From Nocardia colli (GTDB lineage Bacteria > Actinomycetota > Actinomycetes > Mycobacteriales > Mycobacteriaceae), in NCBI RefSeq assembly GCF_008704205.1, contig NZ_VXLC01000003.1, forward strand, positions 248,001 through 312,000: DNA of 64,000 bases, written 5' to 3'. A program made the translations under genes and the position numbers. This document shows positions 1-9,082 of the stretch, in pieces. The stretch's first letter is position 1. The number at the start of each line of letters is the position of its first letter. The notes beneath the pieces are model-generated. The model did no database searches. It saw only the letters and a program-made list of their open reading frames with translations, and was not told where the DNA came from.

Positions 1-1
1 C

Positions 2-1057
2 CTGCGGGCCTCGGTGCTGCTCGGGTACGTCGGCGTCGGCGGGATCGGCATGGAACTGTCCCTGGCGATGAAGACCCTGCACTATCGGCGCGGAATCGCG
101 TTGGCGCTGTTGATCGTCGGGCTGTGCATCGTGATCGAGACGATCTCCGGCGCGGTGCGCTCGGCCATGCTCGGCGCGCAGTCGCCGAGGCGGGCCGGGT
201 GGTGGAGCAAGCTCCGGCACCGGGTGACGAGCGGATGGGTAGACGGCGGACCCGTTGCGGTCGTGGCCAAGCCGCATCCGATCAGTCCGCCGTGGTCGGC
301 GGGGCGGATTCGACGCGCCGCGTACTTCGGGCTGACGGCATTGATCCTGATCGCGTCGGTGTGGGGCGCGGGTATCGATGTCTCGCGCATGGCCGACAGC
401 ATCTCCACGCTGTGGACCACGCTCGGTCTGTTCGTCCCGCCGAGCACGGGCGGCATCGGCGGCGAACTGTTCGCGCAGCTGCTCGTCACGGTCCAGATCG
501 CGCTGGCCGCAACGTTTCTCGGTCTGGTGCTCGCCGTGCCGATCGGCCTGCTCGCGGCCCGCAACGTCGCGCCGACGCCGGGCATCGCGCGGTTCTTCCG
601 GATCGTCATCGTCGTCGTGCGCGGCATCCCGGACCTGATCTTCGCGATCATCTTCATCGTCATCACCGGGCTTGGCGCGCCCGCGGGCGCCCTGGCCTTG
701 GCGGTCGGCGCGGTCGGCCTGCTCGGCAAGCTCATCGCGGATTCGCTGGAGGAGTCCGACGTGCGCGTGCAGCAGGCGGTGTCCGCGGCCGGGGCGACCC
801 GGCCGCAGGTGTTCGTCGCGGCGACGGTGCGGCAATGCGCTCCCGCGCTGGCGGCGCACGTGTTCTACCAGCTGGACGTCAATATTCGCGCCGCCACGCT
901 GCTCGGTGTCGTCGGTGCTGGCGGTATCGGCTTCTACCTGATGAACGCCGCGCGTGTTCTTCAGTTCGACGTCGTCACCACGATCGTCCTGATGGTCTTC
1001 GCCGTCGTGCTGGCCGTCGAAGGCGTCGCGATGTGGGTCCGCCGCGCACTGTCCTAG
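2..1057 (+). CDS. phnE: PhnE-type phosphonate ABC transporter permease, tandem fusion, 5' end outside window
   Basis: Inner-membrane permease that would pair with a PhnC ATPase and a PhnD binding protein to import phosphonates or phosphite. The frame is open from the first bases, so the start lies upstream of the window. The visible protein begins with the end of one PhnE domain (RASVLLGYVGVGGIG, about residues 2-16), followed by a linker and then a complete second PhnE domain with about six hydrophobic segments. The second domain has the cytoplasmic EAA-type loop (SAAGATRPQVFVAA) and repeats the family motif as RAATLLGVVGAGGIG. The protein is therefore a PhnE-PhnE fusion, seen elsewhere in actinobacteria. 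It ends 25 bp before a phosphatase-like gene on the same strand, suggesting one operon. Family assignment is firm; the exact substrate is inferred. Confidence 0.88.
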   Translation: MRASVLLGYVGVGGIGMELSLAMKTLHYRRGIALALLIVGLCIVIETISGAVRSAMLGAQSPRRAGWWSKLRHRVTSGWVDGGPVAVVAKPHPISPPWSAGRIRRAAYFGLTALILIASVWGAGIDVSRMADSISTLWTTLGLFVPPSTGGIGGELFAQLLVTVQIALAATFLGLVLAVPIGLLAARNVAPTPGIARFFRIVIVVVRGIPDLIFAIIFIVITGLGAPAGALALAVGAVGLLGKLIADSLEESDVRVQQAVSAAGATRPQVFVAATVRQCAPALAAHVFYQLDVNIRAATLLGVVGAGGIGFYLMNAARVLQFDVVTTIVLMVFAVVLAVEGVAMWVRRALS

Positions 1058-1082
1058 TTCGTCCCAACCCCGGAGTTTTTCC

Positions 1083-1901
1083 ATGATCATCTCGAATCCT
1101 GTTGGTGTCGAAGCGAACAAGGCGCTGCTCGCCGCAGCGGATGCGGCCGTGCTCGCGCACCGCGACGCGCTGGCGAAGCATTCGCCCGCCGAACTGAGCG
1201 CCATCAGGATGGAGGGTGCCGACGGAACCCCGACGATGTTCATCGACGTGCTGGTCGAGGACGCGATCATCGCCGCGGCCACCGCCGCCGGGGTCAATGT
1301 GCTTTCCGAGGAACGCGGTTGGGTGGATGTGGGGTCGGCGGTGACCCTGGTCGTCGATCCCGTGGATGGTTCCGCCAATGCGGCCGCCGGCATCCCGCTG
1401 GCCTGTTTCAGTGCGGCGGTGGCCATCGACGGCGAGTTCACCGAGGCCTTGACCGTGTGGCTGCACACCGACGAGCGCTGGTGGGCCACCCGCGAGCACA
1501 GCGAGTTCCGCACCAGCGGCCGCACGACGGTCGCCGGCGCAGCGGTATCCATGTTGCGGCCGCATCCGCGTAACTGGGAGGCGTGGTCCCGAGTCGCCGA
1601 GACCGCCGGTCGAATCCGCATCCTCAGTTGCAGCACGCTGGACGCGGCGTTCGTCGCGACCGGCGCCATCGATGCCTTCGTCGACGCGGGCAGCGACACT
1701 CACCGCCTGATGGACATCGCCGCCGCGACGATCCTGGTCGGCGCGTCCGGCGGCGCCGTCCTCGACGCGTTCGACCGCCCGATCGGCTTCGACACCGACC
1801 TCACCCGCCGCTGGAGCGGCATCGTCGCCGCCACCGCCGAACTCGCCGCTGAACTCCGCGCGCTGATCCAGGACGGTGCGGCATCGAGGACAACGACCTG
1901 A
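1083..1901 (+). CDS. Inositol monophosphatase-family phosphatase
   Basis: A 272-residue metal-dependent phosphomonoesterase of the inositol monophosphatase superfamily. The metal-site motifs are visible: SEERG (family consensus E-E) near residue 77, DPVDGSAN (consensus D-P-x-D-G-T-x-N) near residue 97, and a C-terminal D-I-A-A-A followed by GASGG near residue 215. The usual W before the last Asp motif is not obvious. The gene follows the phnE-like gene by 25 bp, and GGAG lies about 8 nt before the ATG. By position it may dephosphorylate a product of phosphonate or organophosphate uptake, but that is inference. Histidinol-phosphatase or fructose-bisphosphatase activity cannot be excluded from sequence alone. 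Confidence 0.75.
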   Translation: MIISNPVGVEANKALLAAADAAVLAHRDALAKHSPAELSAIRMEGADGTPTMFIDVLVEDAIIAAATAAGVNVLSEERGWVDVGSAVTLVVDPVDGSANAAAGIPLACFSAAVAIDGEFTEALTVWLHTDERWWATREHSEFRTSGRTTVAGAAVSMLRPHPRNWEAWSRVAETAGRIRILSCSTLDAAFVATGAIDAFVDAGSDTHRLMDIAAATILVGASGGAVLDAFDRPIGFDTDLTRRWSGIVAATAELAAELRALIQDGAASRTTT

Positions 1902-1998
1902 GTGCGCCGCCCGACACACCCCCGCCAACCCCCAAGAATTGCCCTGACCTGCGGCTACAGTCGGGCGAACGGCAAACTCGACAGGCGGGAGCTGACGG

Positions 1999-2199
1999 AT
2001 GTGGGCGGTCGTCGACAAGTGGTACGCCGGTAGGTACGAGGGCTTCGGGGTCCTGATCACCGAGGACTGCGAGGAAGTCATCGCACGAGATCCGGTGGTG
2101 GACAGCGATATTCCGCTGAAAGCGGGCGATCGCGTGCTGATCGACTACCTCTCCGGCGCCGAGGGAGCAGGCACGATCAAGCTGGTCAAGGTCCAATAG
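1999..2199 (+). CDS. Small hypothetical protein with weak cold-shock-domain likeness
   Basis: A 66-residue protein. The pattern K-W-Y near the N-terminus, G-F-G-V-L-I and a late G-D-R-V-L-I-D-Y loosely matches the K-W-F/G-F-G-F-I/G-x-x-V-x-F layout of cold-shock domains. The RNP2-like segment is lost, so nucleic-acid binding is uncertain. GGGAG about 8 nt upstream supports the ATG start. It sits alone between the phosphatase gene and an AraC-type regulator on the same strand. I do not assign a function. Confidence 0.55.
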   Translation: MWAVVDKWYAGRYEGFGVLITEDCEEVIARDPVVDSDIPLKAGDRVLIDYLSGAEGAGTIKLVKVQ

Positions 2200-2225
2200 A
2201 AGTCGTCCTATCGTCCTACGCTGGT

Positions 2226-3110
2226 GTGGTGTTCGACTCGCAAACCTTCGATCTGGCACCGTACGCGGACTTCGCCGACCTGCCCGCGCACGTGCGGCGC
2301 ACGTATTGCAGCTGGCACGACGCCAGCTGGCGGTCGCTGCTCGTGCAGACGTTCGAGCACGCCACCGAGGCCGAAGACGTCGCGCTGCCCGGAGTGTCCG
2401 ATCTGCACCTGGTGCTGTGCGTAGCCGGTGACGCGGTCATGCGCACGCACGCCGACGAGAACTCGATGCGCCGCTGGGTGCCGGGCACGCTGGAACTCAT
2501 GGTGCCCGGCCGGGCGAGCGTGGTCGGTTATCGCGGCGCATCCGCGATGCGTACTGTCCAGGTGCACATTCCGTCGGCGACGATCGATCGGGCGGCGGCC
2601 CAGGCGGGCCGGTCGAGGCCGGACTTCGAGGCGCTGGCGGCCAGGTTGCGGGCCGGCGACGCACTCGTCGAACAGCTCGTTCGCGCCCTGCCCGGCGTCG
2701 AACCGGAGAACGATCTTTACGCCGAAAGCGCCGCGGCTTTCCTGGTCACGCACCTGCTCACCGAGGGCAAGCGGGACCGGCTGGCCGGTCCCGAGCACGC
2801 TGCGGTCCGGGCCGCCACCGCCATCATGCGCGACCGGCTGGCGGAATCGCTGACGCTGTCCGACATCGCCGCCGAACTGCACCTGAGCGTGTTCCACTTC
2901 ATCCGGGTCTTCCGGGCCGCGACCGGCGAGACGCCGCACCGCTACCTCACCCGGCTGCGCATCGAGCACGCGCGACGGTTGCTGTCCGGTACTACGCTCA
3001 CCATCGAACAGGTCGCCGTCCGCTGTGGATTCGCCAGCCCCGGCGCGCTGTCCACGACGTTTCTGCGGCACGTCGGTGTCCGGCCGTCGGTGTATCGCAG
3101 CAGGAACTGA
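2226..3110 (+). CDS. AraC/XylS-family transcriptional regulator
   Basis: A 294-residue regulator. The N-terminal two thirds are a ligand-sensing domain (residues 1-185) without recognisable motifs. The C-terminal AraC domain (about 190-290) contains both helix-turn-helices: LTLSDIAAELHLSVFHFIRV and, later, TIEQVAVRCGFASPGALS, ending in the typical H-x-G-V-x-P-S-x-Y-R. The frame can start at GTG 2226 or the adjacent GTG 2229; no strong ribosome site distinguishes them. The next gene, an SRPBCC protein on the same strand 117 bp on, is a possible target. The effector is unknown. Confidence 0.87.
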   Translation: MVFDSQTFDLAPYADFADLPAHVRRTYCSWHDASWRSLLVQTFEHATEAEDVALPGVSDLHLVLCVAGDAVMRTHADENSMRRWVPGTLELMVPGRASVVGYRGASAMRTVQVHIPSATIDRAAAQAGRSRPDFEALAARLRAGDALVEQLVRALPGVEPENDLYAESAAAFLVTHLLTEGKRDRLAGPEHAAVRAATAIMRDRLAESLTLSDIAAELHLSVFHFIRVFRAATGETPHRYLTRLRIEHARRLLSGTTLTIEQVAVRCGFASPGALSTTFLRHVGVRPSVYRSRN

Positions 3111-3227
3111 TCGATGTTCGGCAATCGCGCACCTGGTCCCCGACCTTCCACTCGCTTAGTTTCGAAGCGGCGCAGCAACTCTCGCGTCCCGGGTCGATGC
3201 CGGCAGTGAACGAAAGGATCTCCAGCC

Positions 3228-3686
3228 ATGCAGAGCTATGACGCGACCGCGACCTCGACCGCCTCGCCCGCCGACATCTGGCGCCTGCTGATCGATGCCC
3301 GCACCTGGCCCGAATGGTCGCCCATCGACGCACTGGACACCGAACGCTCCAGCGGCCTCGATCCCGACGGCCGCGATCGGGTCGGCACGGTCCGCGCGTT
3401 CCGCACCGGGCGAATCGTCACCGCCGAACGGCTGATCGGCCTGGACGAGGAGAAGCGCCTCACCTACGAGGACGAGTTCAACTGGGCCATCCGGGACTAC
3501 CAGGCGGTCGTCGACCTGGTGCCCGCGGCGAACGGCGGCACCACCATCCACTGGTACGGAACCTACACCGCCCGTTGGGGATTGGGCTGGCTGATGCGCA
3601 CCGTCATGCGCCGCACCATGCAGCGCATGGCCGACGGTCTGGCGGCCCATGCGACCGTGCCGTCCTCCGGCAGCAAGACCCCGTAG
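3228..3686 (+). CDS. SRPBCC (START-like) family protein
   Basis: A 152-residue protein of the polyketide cyclase/SRPBCC fold. The opening (S-P-A-D-I-W-R-L-L-I-D, then W-P-E-W-S-P) is the hallmark of this helix-grip fold, which binds hydrophobic ligands in a cavity. AAGGA lies upstream of the ATG. It follows the AraC-type regulator on the same strand. No catalytic residue pattern gives a specific function; ligand binding or detoxification is possible. Confidence 0.8.
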   Translation: MQSYDATATSTASPADIWRLLIDARTWPEWSPIDALDTERSSGLDPDGRDRVGTVRAFRTGRIVTAERLIGLDEEKRLTYEDEFNWAIRDYQAVVDLVPAANGGTTIHWYGTYTARWGLGWLMRTVMRRTMQRMADGLAAHATVPSSGSKTP

Positions 3687-3790
3687 CCGGCGCCGGGGGA
3701 GAGTTCGATCCGGGCTATTGCGCAGGTATCCGGTACCGGTAGTCTGGGCAACGTCAGAGCTCGGTCGCGTTCAGCGTGGTGAGGAACCTC

Positions 3791-4237
3791 ATGCCATCGA
3801 ATTTCGCTCTCAAGACGATGAATACAGCGCATCGGGTGCTGTTGAAGGTCAGTTGCGGGAAATTGGGCAACGACTTCGGCGGGATGCCGTCGGTCGAGCT
3901 CGTGACCACCGGACGCAAGTCGGGGCGCGAGCACGCGGTGATGCTGACCGCGCCGATCGTCGACGGGGACACCTACGTGGTGGTCGCCTCCCGCGGCGGC
4001 GACCCGACGCATCCGGCCTGGTTCCTGAACCTGCGGGACAACCCGAACGTGCAGGTCTCGGTGCGCAGCGGACCGCGCGTGCCGATGATCGCCAAGGTCG
4101 CCGACGCCGCCGAGCGGGCCGCCCTGTGGCCGCGGGTAACCGCCGCGCAGAAGGTGTACGCCGGTTACCAGGAGAAGACCACTCGTGAAATCCCGCTCGT
4201 GCTGTTGAGCCCGGCCGCGGATCCCGCGTCGAACTGA
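3791..4237 (+). CDS. DDN-type nitroreductase/deazaflavin-dependent protein
   Basis: A protein of the F420-associated nitroreductase family (split-barrel fold, DDN-like). Diagnostic segments are the V-E-L-V-T-T-x-G-R-K-S-G-R run (about residues 32-45), a V-V-V-A-S-R-G-G-D stretch and H-P-A-W-F-L-N-L-R-D-N-P with V-Q-V after it. These form the cofactor-binding site in the family. The frame is open from GTG 3776, but AGGA lies 5-7 nt before ATG 3791, so I use 3791. F420 use is expected in nocardioform actinomycetes. It converges with the CPBP gene with only a 19-bp gap. Confidence 0.83.
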   Translation: MPSNFALKTMNTAHRVLLKVSCGKLGNDFGGMPSVELVTTGRKSGREHAVMLTAPIVDGDTYVVVASRGGDPTHPAWFLNLRDNPNVQVSVRSGPRVPMIAKVADAAERAALWPRVTAAQKVYAGYQEKTTREIPLVLLSPAADPASN

Positions 4238-4256
4238 TCGTCTCGGCCGGGCAGAT

Positions 4257-5126
4257 TCACGTCGGCGGTTGCCGCAGGAATCTGCCCGACAGCCGGTAGA
4301 CCAGCACGACGCCGACCACGTTGGCGGCGAGCGTCAGCACGCCCTGCTCGCCGAGCCACAGCCAGGCCTGCGAACCCGACGTGTGCGGGTCGAACACGCT
4401 CTGGATCACGCTGTTCCACGATGCGTGCAGCACGACGGCCGGCCAGATGCTGCCGGTGTCGAGCCGCAGCCGGGCGAACACGTACGACACCACCGTCACC
4501 TGGACCACGAAGAGCACGGCGATCAACGGCACCGATCCGCCGTTGCCGGTCAGATAACTGCCGCCGAGAATCAACGGCAGATGCCAAGCGGCCCAGACCA
4601 ATCCGCTGACCATGATCGGCCGCGGCACCCCCGCATCGATGAGCCGGGTGAGCAGATACCCGCGCCACCCGAGTTCCTCGCCCAGCGCGAACACCACTCC
4701 GATCGCCGTACCCAGCCCGAGACCGACCAGCAGTTCACCACCGAACGCGACCCATCCGGTGGATGCGCCTGCGGGAGTGATGAACTGGGCCAGCCCGCTC
4801 GCCCAGCCCACACCATAGGCGGCCGCCGCGACGCCCACCGGATAGCCGAGCCCGATCAGCAACGCCCACCAGGTGCGCCGCCCGCCGAGCCGCAGCGAGA
4901 TATCGCCGAACCCTTCCCGCAACACCAACCGGCTGATCAGGCCGGCCACGCCCGGCGCCCACATCAGGAACAGGACCGCGATCTCGTTCTGCGCGATCAC
5001 CGCGTAGATCATGGCGGGCGCGGACAACACGACCAGCCCGACCAGGAAGATGCCGACCCCGCGCTGCGCCGTTCGCCGCCGATCCGCCGCCGGCGCCGAC
5101 AGATCCGCGTGCCGCCCAAGTGTCAT
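4257..5126 (-). CDS. CPBP-family intramembrane metalloprotease
   Basis: A 289-residue membrane protein with about eight hydrophobic segments. It carries the CPBP (Rce1/Abi) signature: ALGEELGWRGYLL (the E-E-x-x-x-R motif), W-A-A-W-H-L-P, and a later H-A-S-W-N-S. In this family the glutamates and histidines form an intramembrane protease site, and bacterial members act in prenyl-protein-like processing or bacteriocin self-immunity. Nothing nearby identifies a substrate. It converges with the upstream DDN-type gene. Confidence 0.86.
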   Translation of the reverse strand: MTLGRHADLSAPAADRRRTAQRGVGIFLVGLVVLSAPAMIYAVIAQNEIAVLFLMWAPGVAGLISRLVLREGFGDISLRLGGRRTWWALLIGLGYPVGVAAAAYGVGWASGLAQFITPAGASTGWVAFGGELLVGLGLGTAIGVVFALGEELGWRGYLLTRLIDAGVPRPIMVSGLVWAAWHLPLILGGSYLTGNGGSVPLIAVLFVVQVTVVSYVFARLRLDTGSIWPAVVLHASWNSVIQSVFDPHTSGSQAWLWLGEQGVLTLAANVVGVVLVYRLSGRFLRQPPT

Positions 5127-5209
5127 GCAGGCACACTAGGCAGCACCGGCCGACCCGGTCGTCACCCCGCAGGCCGGTATTCGCCTCCGGGACAACCCTG
5201 AAACGGCCC

Positions 5210-6181
5210 CTAGGCGATCAGTTTTTCCTTCTTCAACCAGTCATATGCCACATCGGCCGGATCCTCGCCGTCGATATCGACGCGGCCGTTGAGCTCCTGC
5301 ATCAGCTGATCGGTCAGATGTTCGGAGATCGTCCCGATCAGGCCGCGCAGCTGCGGGTAGCGGTCGAGGATCGCGCCGCGCACCACGGCGGTGCCGCTGT
5401 AGGGGAGGAAGAACTTCTTATCGTCGTCGAGGGCAACAAGATTCAGGTTCTTGACCCGGCCGTCGGTGGTGTACACCATGCCGAAGTTGCACGGCGCGCC
5501 CTTGGAGGTCGCGGTGTAGACGACACCGGCGTCCATCCGGGTGACGTTCCCCGACGGAACACCATTCGGATCGTTATAGGGCACACCGTATTTCTGCAAC
5601 ATCGGAATGAATCCGTCGGAGCGACTGAAGAATTCGTCGTCGACACAGAAGGTCCGATCGGGCACCGGCAGCTTCGCCACATCCGAGAGCGACTTCACCT
5701 GCAACCGTTCGGCATTCGGCGTCGACGCGGCGAACGCGTACGTGTCGTTGAAGTTCGCCGGCGGCAACCACTCGAGATTGTGATCGCGCTTCTCGACCGC
5801 GTTGACTCGCTGCCAGAGTTCCTTCGGGTCCGCGATCGTCTCGGTCTCGTTGTGATAGTTGACCCATCCGGTGCCGGTGTATTCCCAGAGAATGTCGGCG
5901 TCACCGTTGAGCTGGGCTTGGCGAGAGGACGCGGAACCCGGTGCGCCCGTGAGGTCTTTCACCTGGGCGCCCGCCGCGGCCAGGTAGGTCGCGGTGATCT
6001 TGCCGAGCAGCACACCCTCGGTGAAGCTCTTCGAGGTCACGACCAGTTCAGCCCCGTCGAGCGGCTGCTCCCCGCCGGGCAGATGCGCCTCGTGGAACGT
6101 CCCGGACGAGCTGACCAGACCGCACCCGGCGAGCATCGTCACGAGAAGTGTGGAAAGCAGCGCGACGCGTGTCGATTTCAT
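5210..6181 (-). CDS. Glycine betaine/choline-type ABC transporter substrate-binding lipoprotein
   Basis: A 323-residue lipoprotein of the OpuAC/ProX/OsmF family. The signal peptide ends in a lipobox (V-T-M-L-A-G-C, Cys about 20), so it is anchored outside the membrane. The mature part starts with V-V-T-S-K-S-F-T-E-G-V-L-L-G and contains L-W-E-Y-T-G-T-G-W, both typical of quaternary-amine binding proteins. It is the last gene of a four-gene unit, with its ATG overlapping the stop of the permease at 6178-6909. Whether it binds betaine, choline, carnitine or another quaternary amine cannot be read from the sequence. Confidence 0.9.
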   Translation of the reverse strand: MKSTRVALLSTLLVTMLAGCGLVSSSGTFHEAHLPGGEQPLDGAELVVTSKSFTEGVLLGKITATYLAAAGAQVKDLTGAPGSASSRQAQLNGDADILWEYTGTGWVNYHNETETIADPKELWQRVNAVEKRDHNLEWLPPANFNDTYAFAASTPNAERLQVKSLSDVAKLPVPDRTFCVDDEFFSRSDGFIPMLQKYGVPYNDPNGVPSGNVTRMDAGVVYTATSKGAPCNFGMVYTTDGRVKNLNLVALDDDKKFFLPYSGTAVVRGAILDRYPQLRGLIGTISEHLTDQLMQELNGRVDIDGEDPADVAYDWLKKEKLIA

Positions 6182-6909
6182 GAGATCCCCCGCGGGGTCG
6201 CGGCGAGTTCGACCAGCCGGCCGAGCCAGTCGATGCTCAACGCGAGCAACCCGACCAGAATCGCCCCGGAAATCAGCAACTTCGGCAGGAACAGCGTGAC
6301 CCCGGTGGTGATCAGCGTGCCCAGACTGGTCGCGCCGATGAACGTGCTCAACGTCGCCGTCCCGACCAGAATCACCAGCGCCGTCCGCACACCGTTCAGA
6401 ATCACCGGCACCGCGAGCGGCAACTCCACCTGGAACAGCGTGCGGCTACCCGAATATCCGATACCACGCGACGCCTCGATCGTCCGGTGATCCACCTGCC
6501 GCAGCCCGACGATCGTGTTCTGCAAGATCGGCAGGATCGCGTACACCACCAGACCCACGATCGCCGTGCGGAACCCGGTGCCCAACCAGAACGTGAACAA
6601 GACGAGCAGGCCGACTGCAGGTGCGGCCTGACCGATATTGGCGACGTTCACCGCGATGGGTTCCAGGCGCTTCAACGCGGGCCGGGTCAGCGCGATGCCC
6701 AGCGGAATCGCGACGACGACCACGATCAGCGTGGCCACCACGGTCAGTTTGATGTGCGCGAGAATCGTGGTTTGCAGGTTGTCCCAGCCCAGCGACGCCT
6801 GCTCGGTCGGCGTGAACGTGGTCGACCGATACCAGAGCACGTAGCCGATGCCGATGACCGCGATGATGATCGGCTCGAACCAGACGTCGAGCGGAACGCG
6901 GCGGCTCAT
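6178..6909 (-). CDS. Osmolyte-type ABC transporter permease (OpuCB/CD family)
   Basis: A 243-residue permease with about six transmembrane segments and the EAA loop E-A-S-R-G-I-G-Y-S-G. The longer frame that extends to 8010 is only a shadow of the ATPase gene. ATG 6909 overlaps the ATPase stop codon by 4 bp and gives the expected family length. Its own stop overlaps the start of the binding protein. It would form the membrane channel together with the second permease at 8177-8965. Confidence 0.9.
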   Translation of the reverse strand: MSRRVPLDVWFEPIIIAVIGIGYVLWYRSTTFTPTEQASLGWDNLQTTILAHIKLTVVATLIVVVVAIPLGIALTRPALKRLEPIAVNVANIGQAAPAVGLLVLFTFWLGTGFRTAIVGLVVYAILPILQNTIVGLRQVDHRTIEASRGIGYSGSRTLFQVELPLAVPVILNGVRTALVILVGTATLSTFIGATSLGTLITTGVTLFLPKLLISGAILVGLLALSIDWLGRLVELAATPRGIS

Positions 6910-8180
6910 GACGGCTCGCCCGATCCGGGCTCCTCGTCGGCCGCCACCACCGGGGTCGGCGCGGGATCCGTTCCGTCGACGTAGGTTTCGTAAGAGAGGT
7001 CCGCCTCCGCCGAGCGCACCTCGGCGAGCTTGGCCTGGATCGTCTCGGTCACCGACCCGATGCTGAGCGAGCCGACCACCGCGCCGCGACCGTCGGTGAC
7101 CAGCGCCGCGCCCTGGCTCGCGGCCAGCATCGCGTCGAGAGCGTCGTTGAGCGTCGAGGAGCGCGCGACCACCGGCAACCGGCGATCGAGGAAGTCCGAA
7201 ACCTCCGGCTTGGTCGCCACTTCGGTCAGCGACGGCCACGACCGCGGCCGTCCCGCCTCGTCCACCACCACGACCCAGGTGTGCCCGGCCGCCTTCGCGC
7301 GGGCGATCACGGCCGACGCGGACTCGCCGACCCGCGCGGTGATCACCTTGTCGTAGTCGACATCTCGCACCCGCTGCACGGTCAGATAGGCCAGTTTCGC
7401 GCCGGATCCGACGAACTCCTCCACGAACGGCGTCGCCGGATCGGTGAGGATCTCCTCCGGTCGCGCGTACTGCTCGATGTGCCCGCCCTCGGACAGGATC
7501 AGCACCTTGTCGCCGAGTTTGGTCGCCTCTTCGAAGTCGTGGGTGACGACCACGATGGTCTTGCCGAGCTCGTGCTGGATCGCGATCAGGCTGTCCTGCA
7601 AGCGAACCCGGGTGATCGGGTCCACCGCGCCGAACGGCTCGTCCATCAGCAACACCGGCGGATCCGCGGCCAGGGCGCGCGCGACGCCGACCCGCTGCTG
7701 CTGGCCGCCGGACATGTCCTTGGGCAGCCGATCGGCGAACGTGCCCGGATCGAGCCCGACCAGATCGAGCAGGTACTCGGTGCGCTCGGCGATCCGCTTC
7801 TTGTCCCAGCCGAGCACCCGCGGGATGGCGCCGACATTCTTGGCGACCGTCCAGTGCGGGAACAGGCCACCGGACTGGATGACATACCCGATCGACTGCC
7901 GCAGCTTGTCCGGATCCTCCCGGGTGACATCGCGGCCGCCGATGAAGATCCGCCCCTCGGACGGCTCGATCAGCCGATTGATCATCTTCAACGTGGTCGT
8001 CTTGCCGCACCCGGACGGCCCGACGAACGCGACGATCTCGCCCGCGTCGATCTCCAGGTCCAGGCGCTCGACCGCCGCGTTGTCCTGCCCCTTGTACCGC
8101 TTGACGACCCCGTCGAGCTTGATCGCCGCACCGGTCACATTGCGCTCCGCCGAAGCGGGCCGGCTGGTCACTTCTGTCAT
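6906..8180 (-). CDS. Osmolyte-type ABC transporter ATPase with CBS domains (OpuCA/ProV family)
   Basis: A 424-residue ATPase. The nucleotide-binding domain has Walker A GPSGCGKTTT (about residue 54), signature M-S-G-G-Q-Q-Q-R-V-G-V-A-R-A, Walker B V-L-L-M-D-E-P-F-G-A-V-D and the switch V-V-T-H-D. The C-terminal 150 residues are a pair of CBS-type domains, which in OpuCA-like proteins sense ionic strength or nucleotides. Both ends overlap the flanking permease genes by 4 bp, so the unit is translationally coupled. Confidence 0.93.
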   Translation of the reverse strand: MTEVTSRPASAERNVTGAAIKLDGVVKRYKGQDNAAVERLDLEIDAGEIVAFVGPSGCGKTTTLKMINRLIEPSEGRIFIGGRDVTREDPDKLRQSIGYVIQSGGLFPHWTVAKNVGAIPRVLGWDKKRIAERTEYLLDLVGLDPGTFADRLPKDMSGGQQQRVGVARALAADPPVLLMDEPFGAVDPITRVRLQDSLIAIQHELGKTIVVVTHDFEEATKLGDKVLILSEGGHIEQYARPEEILTDPATPFVEEFVGSGAKLAYLTVQRVRDVDYDKVITARVGESASAVIARAKAAGHTWVVVVDEAGRPRSWPSLTEVATKPEVSDFLDRRLPVVARSSTLNDALDAMLAASQGAALVTDGRGAVVGSLSIGSVTETIQAKLAEVRSAEADLSYETYVDGTDPAPTPVVAADEEPGSGEPS

Positions 8181-8965
8181 GACAGTCCCTTTGCGATCGT
8201 GAGGCGTCCGAGCAGGACGAGGAGCGCGTCGAACACCAACGCGATGAGGACGATGAGAATGGTTCCGGTCAGGGCCATTTCGATGGCGTTCGCGCCGCCG
8301 AGGCGGGAGAGTCCGTTGAAGATCAGCGAGCCGAGGCCGGGGCCGAGGACGTAGGCGACGATCGCGGCGACGCCGACGATCATCTGGGTGGACACCCGAA
8401 TGCCGGTGAGAATCACCGGCCAGGCGATCGGCAATTCGACAGTCAGCAGAATGCGCCAGCGGGAAAACCCGATGCCGCGCGCGGATTCGATCACCGACGC
8501 CGGCACCGAGCGCAACCCGACGATGGCATTGCCGATAACCGGCAACGCGGCGAAGAACGCGAGCATGATGAACGACGGGACGACGCCGAGTCCGAACGGG
8601 ACCAGCAGCAGCGCGAGCAAGGCGAGCGAGGGAATGGTCAGCGCGACCCGGCTGGAAGTAAGGGTGAGCGAGGACAACAGCGGGAGCCGATATACCGCCA
8701 CCGCGACGAGGACCGCGATCACCGTCCCGACCAGGACCGTTTGAAATGCCAGAGAGGCGTGCTGATACGTGAGAAACGTCAGGAACTCACCCCGTCCCCG
8801 GACGTAATTCCATAGATTCACGCGTGTCCCATCGTCAGGCGAAGTCGTTACCTGTTTGTGCGTAGTCACCGGGCGCGAGCCGTCAAAGAGTAATCGACGC
8901 CGCGCGTTCGGCTCTGGATGACGCGCGGCGGGCGAATCGGCGGATTGTCGATCTCGCGCTGGCAT
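8177..8965 (-). CDS. Osmolyte-type ABC transporter permease, first gene of the transporter unit
   Basis: A permease with six hydrophobic segments and the EAA loop E-S-A-R-G-I-G-F-S-R, paralogous to the permease at 6178-6909. The longest frame gives 262 residues, but the first about 48 are polar, low-complexity and not family-like. GTG at 8821 (G-G-G-A about 5 nt upstream) is a credible alternative start giving 214 residues, and GTG 8869 is another. The stop overlaps the ATPase start by 4 bp. The 117-260 bp before it hold a perfect palindrome. Confidence 0.85.
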   Translation of the reverse strand: MPARDRQSADSPAARHPEPNARRRLLFDGSRPVTTHKQVTTSPDDGTRVNLWNYVRGRGEFLTFLTYQHASLAFQTVLVGTVIAVLVAVAVYRLPLLSSLTLTSSRVALTIPSLALLALLLVPFGLGVVPSFIMLAFFAALPVIGNAIVGLRSVPASVIESARGIGFSRWRILLTVELPIAWPVILTGIRVSTQMIVGVAAIVAYVLGPGLGSLIFNGLSRLGGANAIEMALTGTILIVLIALVFDALLVLLGRLTIAKGLS

Positions 8966-9058
8966 TCCCCCCGCTACCGGCGGTCAAACAGAATGGTGCG
9001 CAGCAACTCACAATGGGTTCGAACGCATGGAATCAGGGTGGCAGCAATGGTTTCATGA

Positions 9059-9075
9059 CGTCGGATCATCCGACG
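9059..9075. promoter_or_regulatory. Perfect 17-bp palindrome, candidate operator
   Basis: CGTCGGAT, one central base, then ATCCGACG. It lies between the dioxygenase stop and the transporter genes, all on the minus strand. The one-base loop makes a terminator unlikely, while a dimeric repressor site upstream of the transporter unit fits. No regulator gene lies beside it. Confidence 0.45.
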
Positions 9076-9082
9076 ACCGAAG

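Noticed and set aside
6910..8010. Extended minus-strand frame joined to the permease at 6178-6909
   Set aside because: The upstream part overlaps the ATPase gene in another frame and is low-complexity; the permease start at 6909 overlaps the ATPase stop as expected.
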